Shown here: piece by piece, positions 7,520 through 16,068 of the stretch | How the letters are laid out: every line of letters begins with the position of its first letter | Numbering within the stretch: the stretch's first letter is position 1 | Assembly: GCA_964345215.1 (NCBI GenBank) | Contig: CAYFQH010000001.1 | Location: 27,990 to 91,989, forward strand | Length of the DNA: 64,000 nt | DNA from: CAYFQH01 sp964345215 | GTDB lineage: Bacteria > Bacillota > Clostridia > Christensenellales > Aristaeellaceae | Direction of reading: 5' to 3' | Made by a program: the position numbers and the translations under genes | Notes under the pieces: model-generated | What the model saw: the letters and a program-made list of their open reading frames with translations, nothing else | Database searches by the model: none | Told to the model about the DNA's origin: nothing

Positions 7520-8755
7520 TTAGGCGTATAGGGGGTAGTTTTTCATCAAGGCTTTTACTTCATTTTTAACCCTGTCACAAGCTTTTTCCCCTTCTTGCAA
7601 AATAATATCAATCCATTTTGCAATCTGTTCCATCTCTTTTTCTTTTAATCCCCGGGTGGTTACAGCCGGTGTGCCAATGCGAATGCCGCTGGTTACAAAG
7701 GGGCTTTTTGTTTCGTTGGGAATGGTGTTTTTATTAACCGTAATGTTCGCCTTGCCAAGAAGCTCTTCCATCTCTTTGCCTGTGCGCTGGGTTTTAGATA
7801 AATCCAGCAAAAGGAGATGGTTGTCGGTACCGCCGGAAACCATGGGAATGCCCACCTTGTTCAAGGCCACCTCTAAAGCTTTGGCATTGGCAATAACTTG
7901 TTTTTGGTAGTCTACAAAAGAAGGCTCCATGGCCTCTAAAAAGGCAACGGCTTTGGCGGCAATCACATGCATTAAGGGGCCTCCCTGGGTGCCTGGGAAA
8001 ATAGCCTTGTCCATGGCTTTGGCAAGGTCTTTTTTACATAAAATCATCCCACCCCGAGGCCCTCTTAGGGTTTTATGGGTTGTGGTGGTGACCACATCGG
8101 CATACGGAATGGGCGAAGGATGAACCCCTGCGGCAACAAGCCCTGCAATATGTGCCATATCGACCATGAGCAAGGCACCAACTGTGTCGGCAATTTCCCG
8201 CATACGCTTAAAGTCAATTACCCTTGGGTATGCAGAGGCCCCAGCCACAATGAGCTTGGGTTTTTCGGCTTTGGCTATTTTTTCAAGTTCATCATAGTCA
8301 ATCTTTTCACTTTGACTATCAACCCCGTAAGGCACAAAGCGGTAATACTTGCCGCTAAGGTTAACAGGGCTGCCGTGGGTTAAATGGCCTCCGTGGGATA
8401 AATTCATGCCCAATACCGTATCCCCCGGTTCCAGGAGGGCAAAGTAAACCGCCATGTTGGCTTGGGCACCGCTGTGGGGCTGCACATTGGCATGATCCGC
8501 TCCGAAGAGCTTTTTAGCCCGTTCAATGGCCAGGTTTTCTACAATGTCTACAAATTCACAACCGCCGTAATAACGCTTGCCTGGATATCCCTCGGCATAC
8601 TTGTTGGTTAAATGGCTACCCATGGCTGCCATTACCGCTGGGGTAACAAAGTTTTCTGAGGCGATTAGCTCAATGTGCTCCCGCTGGCGAACCAGTTCCT
8701 GCTCCATTGCAGCGAATACTTCAGGGTCTGCTTGTTTTACAATGTTTAGTTCCAT
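7520..8755 (-). CDS. glyA: Serine hydroxymethyltransferase
   Basis: This 411-residue PLP enzyme would interconvert serine and glycine while charging tetrahydrofolate with a one-carbon unit. The PLP lysine lies in TTTTHKTLRGPRGG near residue 228; IELIASENFVT and GYPGKRYYGG are family blocks. Length is standard. Start ATG 8755 is preceded by AAGGAGG. With folT about 2.3 kb away there is a small folate theme, but the genes are convergent and not one operon. Its upstream region contains repeat element copy A. Confidence 0.97.
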   Translation of the reverse strand: MELNIVKQADPEVFAAMEQELVRQREHIELIASENFVTPAVMAAMGSHLTNKYAEGYPGKRYYGGCEFVDIVENLAIERAKKLFGADHANVQPHSGAQANMAVYFALLEPGDTVLGMNLSHGGHLTHGSPVNLSGKYYRFVPYGVDSQSEKIDYDELEKIAKAEKPKLIVAGASAYPRVIDFKRMREIADTVGALLMVDMAHIAGLVAAGVHPSPIPYADVVTTTTHKTLRGPRGGMILCKKDLAKAMDKAIFPGTQGGPLMHVIAAKAVAFLEAMEPSFVDYQKQVIANAKALEVALNKVGIPMVSGGTDNHLLLLDLSKTQRTGKEMEELLGKANITVNKNTIPNETKSPFVTSGIRIGTPAVTTRGLKEKEMEQIAKWIDIILQEGEKACDRVKNEVKALMKNYPLYA

Positions 8756-8802
8756 AAAAAAACCTCCTTAAATCATATTTATATATATATAACAATTTAT
8801 TT

Positions 8803-8969
8803 CTAGGCAAACGCCCCGCAAAAAGATGAACAATAACGAAATAAGAGGTTTTACAAAAAACAAGAGTAAAAGCATAGGAATAGCCCGGCAATTTCAAGCA
8901 TTTTTGACGATGTTTCACGTAAAAAAAGCTGCCTTTTGCCTGTGTACGGCGTGTGTGATGTTGACCTAA
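8803..8969 (+). repeat. Dispersed repeat element, copy A
   Basis: This intergenic segment between glyA and the SRP RNA resembles 15048-15216 and 46869-47035. Shared landmarks in order are CTAGG near the left end, CCGCA, an AAAACAAG-like run, GCATTTTT, CTGCCTTTT and TTGACCTAA at the right end. The right end touches the terminator T-run of the SRP RNA. An open frame (ATG at about 8825 to a stop near 8969) aligns residue by residue with the frame in copy B, including the shared AFLT and VLT-like ending. It may be a small-protein gene, a MITE-like element, or both. Confidence 0.6.
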
Positions 8970-8977
8970 CAAAAAAA

Positions 8978-9103
8978 CCGAAGCACTCAAGCCAGGCAAC
9001 CCTGCAGCACCTTCCAACTTGCGCTTACTGCTGCTTCCTTCCGGACCTGACAGGGTTCACACCATGGAATCGCACAGGACCCAACCATCATTGTACATTC
9101 GGT
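8978..9103 (-). ncRNA. ffs: Signal recognition particle RNA (small bacterial type)
   Basis: The minus strand carries the universally conserved SRP apical motif GTCAGGTCCGGAAGGAAGC at 9051-9033, followed by AGCAGTAAGC as in other Firmicutes. Flanking sequence folds into the long helix with GAACCCTG and the CAGGGTT on the 3' side. A promoter (TTGCAA-17-TACAAT) lies directly upstream and a T7 run directly downstream. The 5' and 3' ends are estimated from these. It would form the SRP with Ffh for co-translational membrane targeting. Confidence 0.93.
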
Positions 9104-9109
9104 ATTTAT

Positions 9110-9138
9110 ATTGTACTGCACTTTATTAAATATTGCAA
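9110..9138 (-). promoter_or_regulatory. Promoter of the SRP RNA gene
   Basis: Minus-strand TTGCAA (9138-9133) and TACAAT (9115-9110) are separated by exactly 17 bases. The predicted start near 9103 suits the SRP RNA. Confidence 0.75.
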
Positions 9139-9168
9139 GGGGCGGGCTGTGTATATATAAACCCTATA

Positions 9169-9861
9169 TCAGGTGTTTCTGGTTCTGATGGCCTGAATGT
9201 TTGAAAATTCGGACAAGGCGTTTACAATATCCGTATAGCTTGTTTTACCCTGCATATCAATGGTGTATACGTTGGTGTATACATTGGTAGGGCCCTGGCT
9301 GTCTACATGAAAGTCTACATCCAGCACCTTAATATAATGCTCAGAAAAATAAGTGTTTATAAAATTCAAGGTTTCTACCCGTTTTACAAAGGTTACCTCT
9401 ACATTTTTAATGGCATTTACCCGCACCATCCGCTGGAGCATGGTTAAGGTAATAATTACAACTGCACAGGCAGCAATAGCCAGGGCGTAATAGCCCATAC
9501 CCACTACAAGGCCCAAACAGCCCACATTCCATAAAGAGGCTGCTGTTGTAAGGCCTGCAATTTTTTTCCGGGACATAAAAATGGTACCAGCACCTAAAAA
9601 ACCAATACCGCTGATTACTTGGGCACTCATGCGCCCTAGGTTGATGGCAACTCCGGTACCACCATTGGCATGATTTAAGTTTAAACGAATCACATCCGCT
9701 GTTAAATAACTTTCCAAAATGGCAATCAAAGCGGCACCCACACAAACCAAAACATGTGTACGCATTCCCGCAGGCCGGTTTTTCCGCTCCCGCTCAATAC
9801 CAATAATACACCCTAACACCACCGCTAACAGCAGCCGTATAGCCGCTTCCCACCAAGTCAT
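9169..9861 (-). CDS. MgtC/SapB family membrane protein
   Basis: This 230-residue protein has four to five N-terminal membrane helices (residues about 5-145) with the MgtC signature VLGCIIGIERERKNRPAGMRTH and GAGTIF. A soluble ACT-like C-terminal part follows, with VRVNAIKNVEVTFV and LDVDFHVD. MgtC proteins affect Mg2+ homeostasis and F-ATP synthase activity in some bacteria; the role here is unknown. Start ATG 9861 follows AAGGAGG. It is the last gene of metG-tatD-mgtC, 16 bases after tatD. Confidence 0.88.
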   Translation of the reverse strand: MTWWEAAIRLLLAVVLGCIIGIERERKNRPAGMRTHVLVCVGAALIAILESYLTADVIRLNLNHANGGTGVAINLGRMSAQVISGIGFLGAGTIFMSRKKIAGLTTAASLWNVGCLGLVVGMGYYALAIAACAVVIITLTMLQRMVRVNAIKNVEVTFVKRVETLNFINTYFSEHYIKVLDVDFHVDSQGPTNVYTNVYTIDMQGKTSYTDIVNALSEFSNIQAIRTRNT

Positions 9862-9877
9862 TCAGGAATTCGCCTCC

Positions 9878-10654
9878 TTATTGTATTTGATAGATTTTTT
9901 TTGCATTTTCAGTTGTAATATGCCCTATTTCTTCTACGGTTTTGCCGGTAAGCTCCCCTATTTTTTGGGCTACAAAGTATACATTGGCCGGTTCATTTCG
10001 CCTGCCTCTTTTGGGTTCGGGAGATAAGTAAGGGCTGTCGGTTTCAATGACCAATCGCTCCAAGGGTATGTTTTGCACTACCCGCTGAACCTTCGGCGCT
10101 TTTTTAAAGGTTACGGGACCTCCAAGGCCGATATAAAAGCCCAGGTCCAAGTAATCCTTGGCTGTTTCCCAGCTGCCTGAAAAACAATGAACAATGCCCC
10201 TGGGCAATGTACTTTTTCGTTCTTTCAGTAGTTCAACCATGGGGCCATGGGCATCTCGTACATGAAAAACGGCTGTTTTATTTTGCTCATAAGCCAGTTG
10301 AAGTTGGGCCAAGAACACCTTGATTTGTACTTCTCTTGGGGAATGATCGTAATAATAATCCAGCCCAATTTCCCCAAGGGCCACAACTTTATCTTCCTTT
10401 AGCCACTGCCTTAAAGTGAAAAGGTCCTCCTCTTTAAAGCCTTTCGCCTCGTGGGGATGGATCCCCACCGCAGCAAAAATCCCTTCTTCTATTTGGGCAA
10501 AGTTTTTACAGCGTAAAGAAGAGTGCATATCTGACCCGACACATACACAGCCCTCAACCCCCTGGTTCTTCATCCTAACCAAAACTTCGGACCGGTCTTC
10601 GTCAAAGCGAGGTTCGTCAATATGGCAATGGCTGTCAAATAATGTTAGTGCCAT
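9878..10654 (-). CDS. tatD: TatD family metal-dependent hydrolase/DNase
   Basis: This 258-residue TIM-barrel hydrolase matches the TatD family of 3'-5' exonucleases and deoxyribonucleases. The metal ligands are visible as FDSHCHID (HxH), GEIGLDYYYD, FHVRDA, HCFSGS and ETDSPYLSP. The start ATG overlaps the metG stop by one base (TGATG), so translation is probably coupled. metG-tatD is a conserved Firmicute gene pair. Confidence 0.95.
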   Translation of the reverse strand: MALTLFDSHCHIDEPRFDEDRSEVLVRMKNQGVEGCVCVGSDMHSSLRCKNFAQIEEGIFAAVGIHPHEAKGFKEEDLFTLRQWLKEDKVVALGEIGLDYYYDHSPREVQIKVFLAQLQLAYEQNKTAVFHVRDAHGPMVELLKERKSTLPRGIVHCFSGSWETAKDYLDLGFYIGLGGPVTFKKAPKVQRVVQNIPLERLVIETDSPYLSPEPKRGRRNEPANVYFVAQKIGELTGKTVEEIGHITTENAKKIYQIQ

Positions 10655-12630
10655 CAGCTTATGTCAGCTCCGTCCTCTATTTCGCCGTCAACCGTTAGCA
10701 CCCGTAATTCTCCATCTCCTTGGGTTGCCGCGGATAGAATCATCCCTTGGGACACATTGCCCCTAATCTTAGCAGGTTTTAAATTGGCCAGTAGAACCAC
10801 TTGCTTGCCCACAAGCTCTTCCGGCTTGTAAAATTGTGCAATGCCGCTTACAACGCTTCGCTCTTCCTTACCTAAGGAAAGGGTAAATTTAAGCAGTTTG
10901 TCGCTTTTTTCAACCTTTTCGCAAGCTAACACCCTGGCTACTTTCAGCTGCAACTTATCAAACTCATCAATGGTAATTTCTTGCACCGATTCTTGGGTTT
11001 TTGCCTCCTTTGTCTTTTGGGCTTTTTCCGTTTTTTCTGAAATTTCAGGCTGCTCCTCTTTGGCTGCAAAGTGTTCAAGCTCTTTTTGAATATCAATTCT
11101 AGGAAAGAGAGGCTCACCCTTTTTCACCTTGGTGCCCGGGGTAATTTTACCAAATTGGCCTAGAGATTCAATCACATATAGATCTCTCTCTTCAAGACCC
11201 AGCTGGGCGAAGATTTTTTCCGGCGTGCGGGGCATAACGGGCGCAATTTGCACCCCGATAAAACGAATGGCCTCGGCCAAAACATATAATACGGTTTTAA
11301 GCCGTTCTTTCCCCTCGTTGCTTCTGCCCAAAACCCAGGGTTGGGTTTGGTCAATATAGCGGTTGCACTCCCCTACCAGGTTCCAAATTTCGCCAAGAGC
11401 CAGGGAAAATTGAACTTTTTCCATGTGCTTTTCTACCTTGGCAGGTCCTTCAAGGGCAAGGTTTATTAAGGCCTGATCTACAGTTTCAAAGGCACCGGGG
11501 GATGGAATAACCCCATCAAAGTATTTTTCGATCATGGAAACAGTACGGCTGACCAGGTTCCCCAAATCGTTTGCCAGGTCCGCATTAATGCGGCTGAGCA
11601 TCCCTTCATAGCTGAATAAACCATCAGAGCCAAAGGGAATATCCCTTAATAGGAAGTAGCGCACCGCATCGCTTCCATAGCGCTCGCATAAAACCACAGG
11701 ATCAACTACATTGCCCACAGATTTAGACATTTTGCCACCTTCCAGCACCAACCAGCCATGGCCGAATACTTTTTTAGGCAGGGGAAGGCCCAAGGCATGA
11801 AGAACGATCGGCCATATAATGGTGTGAAAACGCATAATTTCTTTACCCACCATATGCAGGTTTGCCGGCCAATATTTTTGATACAGGCTGTCATTTTCCG
11901 TACCGTAACCCAAAGCGCTGATATAGTTTACAAGGGCATCTAACCAAACATAAACAGTTTGTTTAGGGTCAAAATCAACGGGAACTCCCCATTTTAGCGT
12001 GGTTCTGGTTACATACAAATCTTCAAGGCCTGGCTTTAAAAAGTTGTTTACCATTTCATTTTTTCTTGACAGGGGTTCAATAAAGTCAGGGTTTTCTTCT
12101 AAAAACTGTTCAAGCCAGCCCTGGTACTTGGAAAGCTTAAAAAAGTAACCTTCTTCCTGCATTCTTTCAACAGGCCGGCCGCAGTCAGGGCATTTACCGT
12201 CCTTTAGCTGTACATCTGTCCAGAAAGATTCACAGGGGGTACAGTACCACCCTTCATAGGTACTTTTATAAATATCACCCTGCTCATGAAGCTGGCGGAA
12301 TATTTTTTGAACGCAGCGCACATGCCGGTTATCGGTGGTGCGGATAAAGTCATCATAGTCAATATCCATTAAAGTCCACAAGCTTTTAATACCCTTTACA
12401 ATTTCATCTACATAAGCCTGGGGAGTTACGCCTTTTTCTTCAGCAATACGCTGAATTTTTTGTCCGTGCTCATCGGTGCCTGTTAAAAAATACGTATCAA
12501 ACCCCTGGGCTTTTTTATACCTGGCCATGCTGTCTGTTGCCACAGAACAATAGGCATGTCCTATATGCAGTTTATCGCTTGGGTAATAAATGGGTGTTGT
12601 GATATAAAATTTCCCCTTGGTTGTTTCCAT
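10654..12630 (-). CDS. metG: Methionine--tRNA ligase
   Basis: This 658-residue class I aminoacyl-tRNA synthetase has the HIGH motif as HIGHAYCS (about residue 22), a Cys4 zinc knuckle CTPCESF...CPDCGRP, and KMSKS in GGKMSKSVGN near residue 298. A charged linker (about residues 515-555) leads to a C-terminal EMAP/Trbp tRNA-binding domain (FDKLQLKVARVLACEKV). The start is ATG 12630, which has GGAGGAG 7 bases upstream. An upstream in-frame extension to 12690 runs through the T-box terminator and is rejected. Expression is controlled by the T-box leader. Confidence 0.97.
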   Translation of the reverse strand: METTKGKFYITTPIYYPSDKLHIGHAYCSVATDSMARYKKAQGFDTYFLTGTDEHGQKIQRIAEEKGVTPQAYVDEIVKGIKSLWTLMDIDYDDFIRTTDNRHVRCVQKIFRQLHEQGDIYKSTYEGWYCTPCESFWTDVQLKDGKCPDCGRPVERMQEEGYFFKLSKYQGWLEQFLEENPDFIEPLSRKNEMVNNFLKPGLEDLYVTRTTLKWGVPVDFDPKQTVYVWLDALVNYISALGYGTENDSLYQKYWPANLHMVGKEIMRFHTIIWPIVLHALGLPLPKKVFGHGWLVLEGGKMSKSVGNVVDPVVLCERYGSDAVRYFLLRDIPFGSDGLFSYEGMLSRINADLANDLGNLVSRTVSMIEKYFDGVIPSPGAFETVDQALINLALEGPAKVEKHMEKVQFSLALGEIWNLVGECNRYIDQTQPWVLGRSNEGKERLKTVLYVLAEAIRFIGVQIAPVMPRTPEKIFAQLGLEERDLYVIESLGQFGKITPGTKVKKGEPLFPRIDIQKELEHFAAKEEQPEISEKTEKAQKTKEAKTQESVQEITIDEFDKLQLKVARVLACEKVEKSDKLLKFTLSLGKEERSVVSGIAQFYKPEELVGKQVVLLANLKPAKIRGNVSQGMILSAATQGDGELRVLTVDGEIEDGADIS

Positions 12631-12647
12631 GTTCTCTCCTCCTAAAA

Positions 12648-12858
12648 TAAAAAAATCTAAACAAAGGGGCGAGAGTTCCCGCGGTACCACCCTTTTTTAG
12701 ACTTCATTGCACGCATATCGGCGCTACCCGGCCAGTGTTTACACCGCTTGCTCCAAGACCATGTTCTTGGGTTTTAAACCGCTGCATTGCACCTTATTGC
12801 AGCTCTCTAAAGGTTTTTGCCCCAATACTCTTCTTTTCATCGCAAAGCATTTATATGT
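12648..12858 (-). promoter_or_regulatory. Methionyl T-box leader of metG
   Basis: The conserved T-box AGGGTGGTACCGCG lies at 12693-12680. Stem I is recognisable from GATGAAAAGAAGAGTA, TTGGG pairing with CCCAA, and the AGAGAGC bulge. The specifier loop reads GAACATGG with the ATG (Met) codon at 12762-12760. A terminator (TCTAAA..GGG pairing with CCC..TTTAGA, then a T-run) closes the leader before metG. Uncharged tRNA-Met would favour the antiterminator and raise metG expression. Confidence 0.93.
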
Positions 12859-12864
12859 TTATAA

Positions 12865-12893
12865 AGTATAAGCGTTTTTCCCCTGTTTGTCAA
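12865..12893 (-). promoter_or_regulatory. Promoter of the metG T-box transcript
   Basis: Minus-strand TTGACA (12893-12888) and TATACT (12870-12865) are separated by 17 bases. The -35 overlaps the scpB stop codon, so the upstream cluster and the metG transcript abut without spare DNA. Confidence 0.8.
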
Positions 12894-13528
12894 TCGCTTG
12901 TATCCAAGTTTTCACTGGGGTCATCCAAGGCCAGTTCTCTTTGATTTTGAGTTGGGAACAGTAACATACCGCCCAGTTCCTCTGCCCCTTGCAGGGCATC
13001 TTCCTCTTCTTCAAGCTGGGGTAAGGGAGGCAGGGCATTTAATTCTTCCAATCCAAAGTGGCTTAGAAACTGGTCGGTTGTTCCATATAGAATTGGCCGG
13101 CCCAGGGTCTCTTTACGGCCCACCTCTTTGATTAACTCTTTTTTTACCAGGGATTGGATGGAGTAGTCGCATTTTACTCCCCGCACCGCCTCAATTTCGC
13201 CCTTTGTAACAGGCTGGCGGTAAGCAACCAGGGCTAGGGTTTCCATGGCTGCCTGGGAGAGGGATTGGCGCTGAATGGGTTGAAGCATTTGCTCAACATA
13301 TACGGCATAGTCGCTGCGGGTTGCCAACTGAATATAGTTGCCAAAGCGTTTTAAACTCAACCCCCGGCGGCTATAGTCATAATCGCTTGCCAGGGCATCA
13401 ATGGCACTGCGCACTTCCAAGTGGGTATAGCCCAGGGTCTTTTCAATATCGTCAATCAAAACAGGCTCGCCGGCTACAAATAAAATCGCCTCAATAATAT
13501 GCATTAGTTCTTTAGGCTGATTCTCCAA
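12890..13528 (-). CDS. scpB: Segregation and condensation protein B
   Basis: This 212-residue winged-helix protein joins ScpA and SMC in the condensin complex. Family features are MHIIEAILFVAGEPV near the start, ALVAYRQPVTKGEIEAVRGV, and GRPILYGTTDQFLSHFGL. The acidic C-terminus is normal. The start chosen is TTG 13528, 8 bases after GGAG; the ATG eight codons later lacks a good Shine-Dalgarno, and the longer frame to 13585 lies deep inside scpA. It overlaps the scpA end by 17 bases. Confidence 0.92.
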   Translation of the reverse strand: MENQPKELMHIIEAILFVAGEPVLIDDIEKTLGYTHLEVRSAIDALASDYDYSRRGLSLKRFGNYIQLATRSDYAVYVEQMLQPIQRQSLSQAAMETLALVAYRQPVTKGEIEAVRGVKCDYSIQSLVKKELIKEVGRKETLGRPILYGTTDQFLSHFGLEELNALPPLPQLEEEEDALQGAEELGGMLLFPTQNQRELALDDPSENLDTSD

Positions 13529-14252
13529 CGTTTTTTCTCCTTCCGGGCACAAGGGTAATGGTATCAAAAATTTGCCTTTGTTCAATATGGGCCTTACCCA
13601 GGCGCAGTACCTCCAGCAGGGCCAAAAAGTAAGTCACCACTTCTTCTTTTGTGGGCACAGTGCTCAAAAGGGACATAAAATCAACCCGGCCTTTTTTAAG
13701 GCCTTTAAAAATGGTTCCAATACATTCCCTTACGGTGTACTCATCCCGCCTGATGTCACGGTTTGGCGCTGTTTCCAGCTCATCTATAGCAGGCTTACGG
13801 GCCAGCAAGCGGCCCATGGCTTCTATCAGGCCTTCTAAAGTAAGGCCGGTAATTTCAAAGGTTGGGGGCGGCAGCGGATATTCCTCGGGCAATTTTATGT
13901 ACATCAAAGCAGCCGCCTTTTCAAAGGCTTTCATGTGCTGGGCTGTTTCCTTAAACTGTTTGTACTCCTCAAGTCTTCTTATAAAGGCTTCCTGGGTATC
14001 TTCTTCATCCTCTTCTATTTTGGGCTTTGGCAAAAGAGTACGGCTTTTTAGCTCCACCAAAGTTGCGGCAATGGTTAAAAACTCACTGGCTTCATCCATA
14101 TTAATATCAGTAGCACTGCGGATGGTTTGAACATATTGCTGGGTAATTTCAGAAACAAAAATATCCCGAATATCAATTTTGGCCTTGCCGATTAAATGCA
14201 GCAGCAGGTCAAGAGGGCCTTCAAAATCTTTTAAAAGAATAACTTGACTCAT
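13512..14252 (-). CDS. scpA: Segregation and condensation protein A
   Basis: This 246-residue kleisin subunit would bridge SMC heads and bind ScpB in chromosome condensation. The N-terminal KDFEGPLDLLLHLIGKAKIDI and FLTIAATLVELKSRTLLP blocks are diagnostic. The C-terminal winged helix includes VVTYFLALLEVLRLGKAHIEQ. The start ATG is one base after the stop of the M50 protease gene, with CGGAG upstream, so the three genes form one operon. Confidence 0.95.
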   Translation of the reverse strand: MSQVILLKDFEGPLDLLLHLIGKAKIDIRDIFVSEITQQYVQTIRSATDINMDEASEFLTIAATLVELKSRTLLPKPKIEEDEEDTQEAFIRRLEEYKQFKETAQHMKAFEKAAALMYIKLPEEYPLPPPTFEITGLTLEGLIEAMGRLLARKPAIDELETAPNRDIRRDEYTVRECIGTIFKGLKKGRVDFMSLLSTVPTKEEVVTYFLALLEVLRLGKAHIEQRQIFDTITLVPGRRKNVGESA

Positions 14253-14253
14253 G

Positions 14254-14940
14254 CTACGCTCCGAAGAAAAGACGGTTGAATAGGTTTAAAATGCCGCTAT
14301 CAACACCGTTGATTAAAAAGGATAACACATTTCCTAAAAATCCGGTAAAAATAAGCACAATCACAACAACCTGAATGGTTTGCATTTGCCGCTGGGTTAC
14401 ATAGATTCTGCCCTTAAAGAAAATATTGTTAAACAAATGGAACCCATCAAAGGGTGGAATGGGCAGCAGGTTGAATATGGCAAGGCCCAGGTTCATCCCC
14501 CGAAAGATATAAACAAAAAGATATACGTAATAAAGGAGTTTATTTGATGAATTTACATATTTATGCAGCATCATCATGATGGTGGTCATCAGCAGGTACA
14601 TTAAAAAGTTGGTGATAATCCCTGCCGCTGACACAAGGGTATCATCCCTTCGGTAGTTTTTAAAATTTCTAGGATTCACAGGCACCGGTTTCGCCCAGCC
14701 AAAACCAAATAAAAATAAAGAAATTGCGCCGATTGGATCTAAATGTTTTATAGGGTTAAGGGTCAACCGCCCCATATATTTTGCCGTAGGGTCGCCGCAT
14801 TTGTTAGCTACATAGGCATGGGCAAATTCATGAATGGTGATGGCAAGCAAAACGGCCACCACTTGTAAAACAAGCCCGATGGGATCAGAAAACAACTGGC
14901 TGATCGTGTTCATTAAATTATTTAAAATACCCAACTTCAT
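14254..14940 (-). CDS. Site-2-protease family (M50) membrane metalloprotease
   Basis: This 228-residue multi-spanning protein has the zinc motif HEFAH within AITIHEFAHAYVANKCGD and the second metal-binding motif NLLPIPPFDG, placing it in the M50 intramembrane protease family common before scpAB in Firmicutes. Substrates are unknown. GAGG lies only two bases before the ATG at 14940, so the TTG two codons later (7 bases from GAGG) may be the real start. It is the first gene of the M50-scpA-scpB operon. Confidence 0.9.
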   Translation of the reverse strand: MKLGILNNLMNTISQLFSDPIGLVLQVVAVLLAITIHEFAHAYVANKCGDPTAKYMGRLTLNPIKHLDPIGAISLFLFGFGWAKPVPVNPRNFKNYRRDDTLVSAAGIITNFLMYLLMTTIMMMLHKYVNSSNKLLYYVYLFVYIFRGMNLGLAIFNLLPIPPFDGFHLFNNIFFKGRIYVTQRQMQTIQVVVIVLIFTGFLGNVLSFLINGVDSGILNLFNRLFFGA

Positions 14941-15047
14941 TCCTCATTTACTAAAAATATACTATTTTATTGTATCCTAAAGGGCTTGTTGTGGCAAGAG
15001 CCTAAGGGCCAGCCTTTAAGGCTATAATGAAAACATTTTGTAAAGAA

Positions 15048-15216
15048 ACTAGGAAAACACCGCATAAAAAGAGGGTCGATGAAAAGGGCAAGGGGAATTT
15101 TTCGGAAAACAAGGAAATAAGCACAGGAACAGCCTTGTTATTTCGAGCATTTTTAACGGCATTTTACATAAAAAACTGCCTTTTGTTTGACCCAACTTAT
15201 GCGGTATTGACCTAGG
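15048..15216 (+). repeat. Dispersed repeat element, copy B
   Basis: This is the best preserved of three copies. The ends are inverted repeats of about 20 bases with 16 matches: 15048-15067 (ending ACCGCATAA) and 15197-15216 (starting TTATGCGGT). An open frame of 62 codons from ATG 15027 to TAG at 15213-15215 spans the element and shares phase and several residues with copies A and C (for example FSENK, AFLT, a VLT end). The right terminal repeat also supplies the stop codon of trmN6 on the other strand. Confidence 0.65.
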
Positions 15217-15994
15217 ATTTTTTGTGATATATTTCCTTTGTCTCCCGGGTTTCCCTTCCATCTTCTTCGTATACAACCAAGGGTCTTTCTACCATCAGTC
15301 CCGGGTTGGCCCCCTTCATCCCCTCTACCATAATCAAATTTGGAGTCTTTGATATTTTAGGGTGTATAAAGCGCATTCGTTTGGGCTCTATTTTTTCAAA
15401 GCGCATCTCGTCTAAAAGCTCAACCATCCGCGAAACAGGGAAGATCATATACAGCCTGCCTCTATTTTGCAAAAGCAGCTGGGCACTTTTAATAATATCT
15501 CTTAAAAGCCCTTCTTCTCCATGACGGGCAAGGCGAATTCCCTCTTCCTTGCTTTCCATGGCTTTCCCTTTTTTACCATAGGGAGGGTTGCAAACGACCA
15601 CCTGTTGAGACAGGTGCCCAAGAATTTTTGGAGCTTGGCGCAGGTCTTCCCCATATACGGTAATCTGATCCTCCACCCCGTTTAGCTGAACACTTCGATG
15701 AGCCATGTCGGCCATTTCTTTTTGAATTTCAAAGGCCGTCATTTTGTTTTCCGGGTAACGGCCGTGCAACAGTAAAGGCAAAATTCCTGTTCCGGTACCA
15801 AAATCCACCACTTTATCTCCCTTGCGCACTTGAACAAAAGAAGAGAGGAGCACTGCATCCATACCAAAACAAAAAGCCCTGGTGTTTTGGATGATTTGAA
15901 GGCCCTTAAACTGTAAGTCATCCACCCGTTCCCAAGCATTAACCAAAAGGTTTGAGGCAGCTTCCTGCTGTGAGCTCCTTAACAAGTCTTCCAC
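15212..15994 (-). CDS. trmN6: tRNA1(Val) (adenine37-N6)-methyltransferase-like protein
   Basis: This 260-residue class I SAM methyltransferase resembles the YabB/TrmN6 family. It has the SAM-binding loop VVDFGTGTGILPLLL, acidic ExxK strand end (TAFEIQKEM), and the N6-adenine motif NPPYGKKGK. The family modifies A37 of tRNA-Val. The start chosen is GTG 15994, 9 bases after AAGGAG; an ATG at 16021 lies upstream of that Shine-Dalgarno. It ends inside the terminal repeat of element copy B. Position downstream of ricT/holB/darA matches the normal Firmicute order, with a ferredoxin gene and terminator inserted. Confidence 0.88.
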   Translation of the reverse strand: MEDLLRSSQQEAASNLLVNAWERVDDLQFKGLQIIQNTRAFCFGMDAVLLSSFVQVRKGDKVVDFGTGTGILPLLLHGRYPENKMTAFEIQKEMADMAHRSVQLNGVEDQITVYGEDLRQAPKILGHLSQQVVVCNPPYGKKGKAMESKEEGIRLARHGEEGLLRDIIKSAQLLLQNRGRLYMIFPVSRMVELLDEMRFEKIEPKRMRFIHPKISKTPNLIMVEGMKGANPGLMVERPLVVYEEDGRETRETKEIYHKKS

Positions 15995-16021
15995 TGTGCT
16001 TTTCTCCTTATTTATTATCAA

Positions 16022-16054
16022 TAAAAAAACCCCTTACAAAAAGTGTAAGGAGTT
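16022..16054 (-). terminator. Terminator after the ferredoxin gene
   Basis: Minus-strand AACTCCTTAC and GTAAGGGGTT form a stem with a short loop, followed by a T-run (A-run at 16023-16029 on the plus strand). Confidence 0.8.
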
Positions 16055-16068
16055 GTTTTGCCGGTTAT

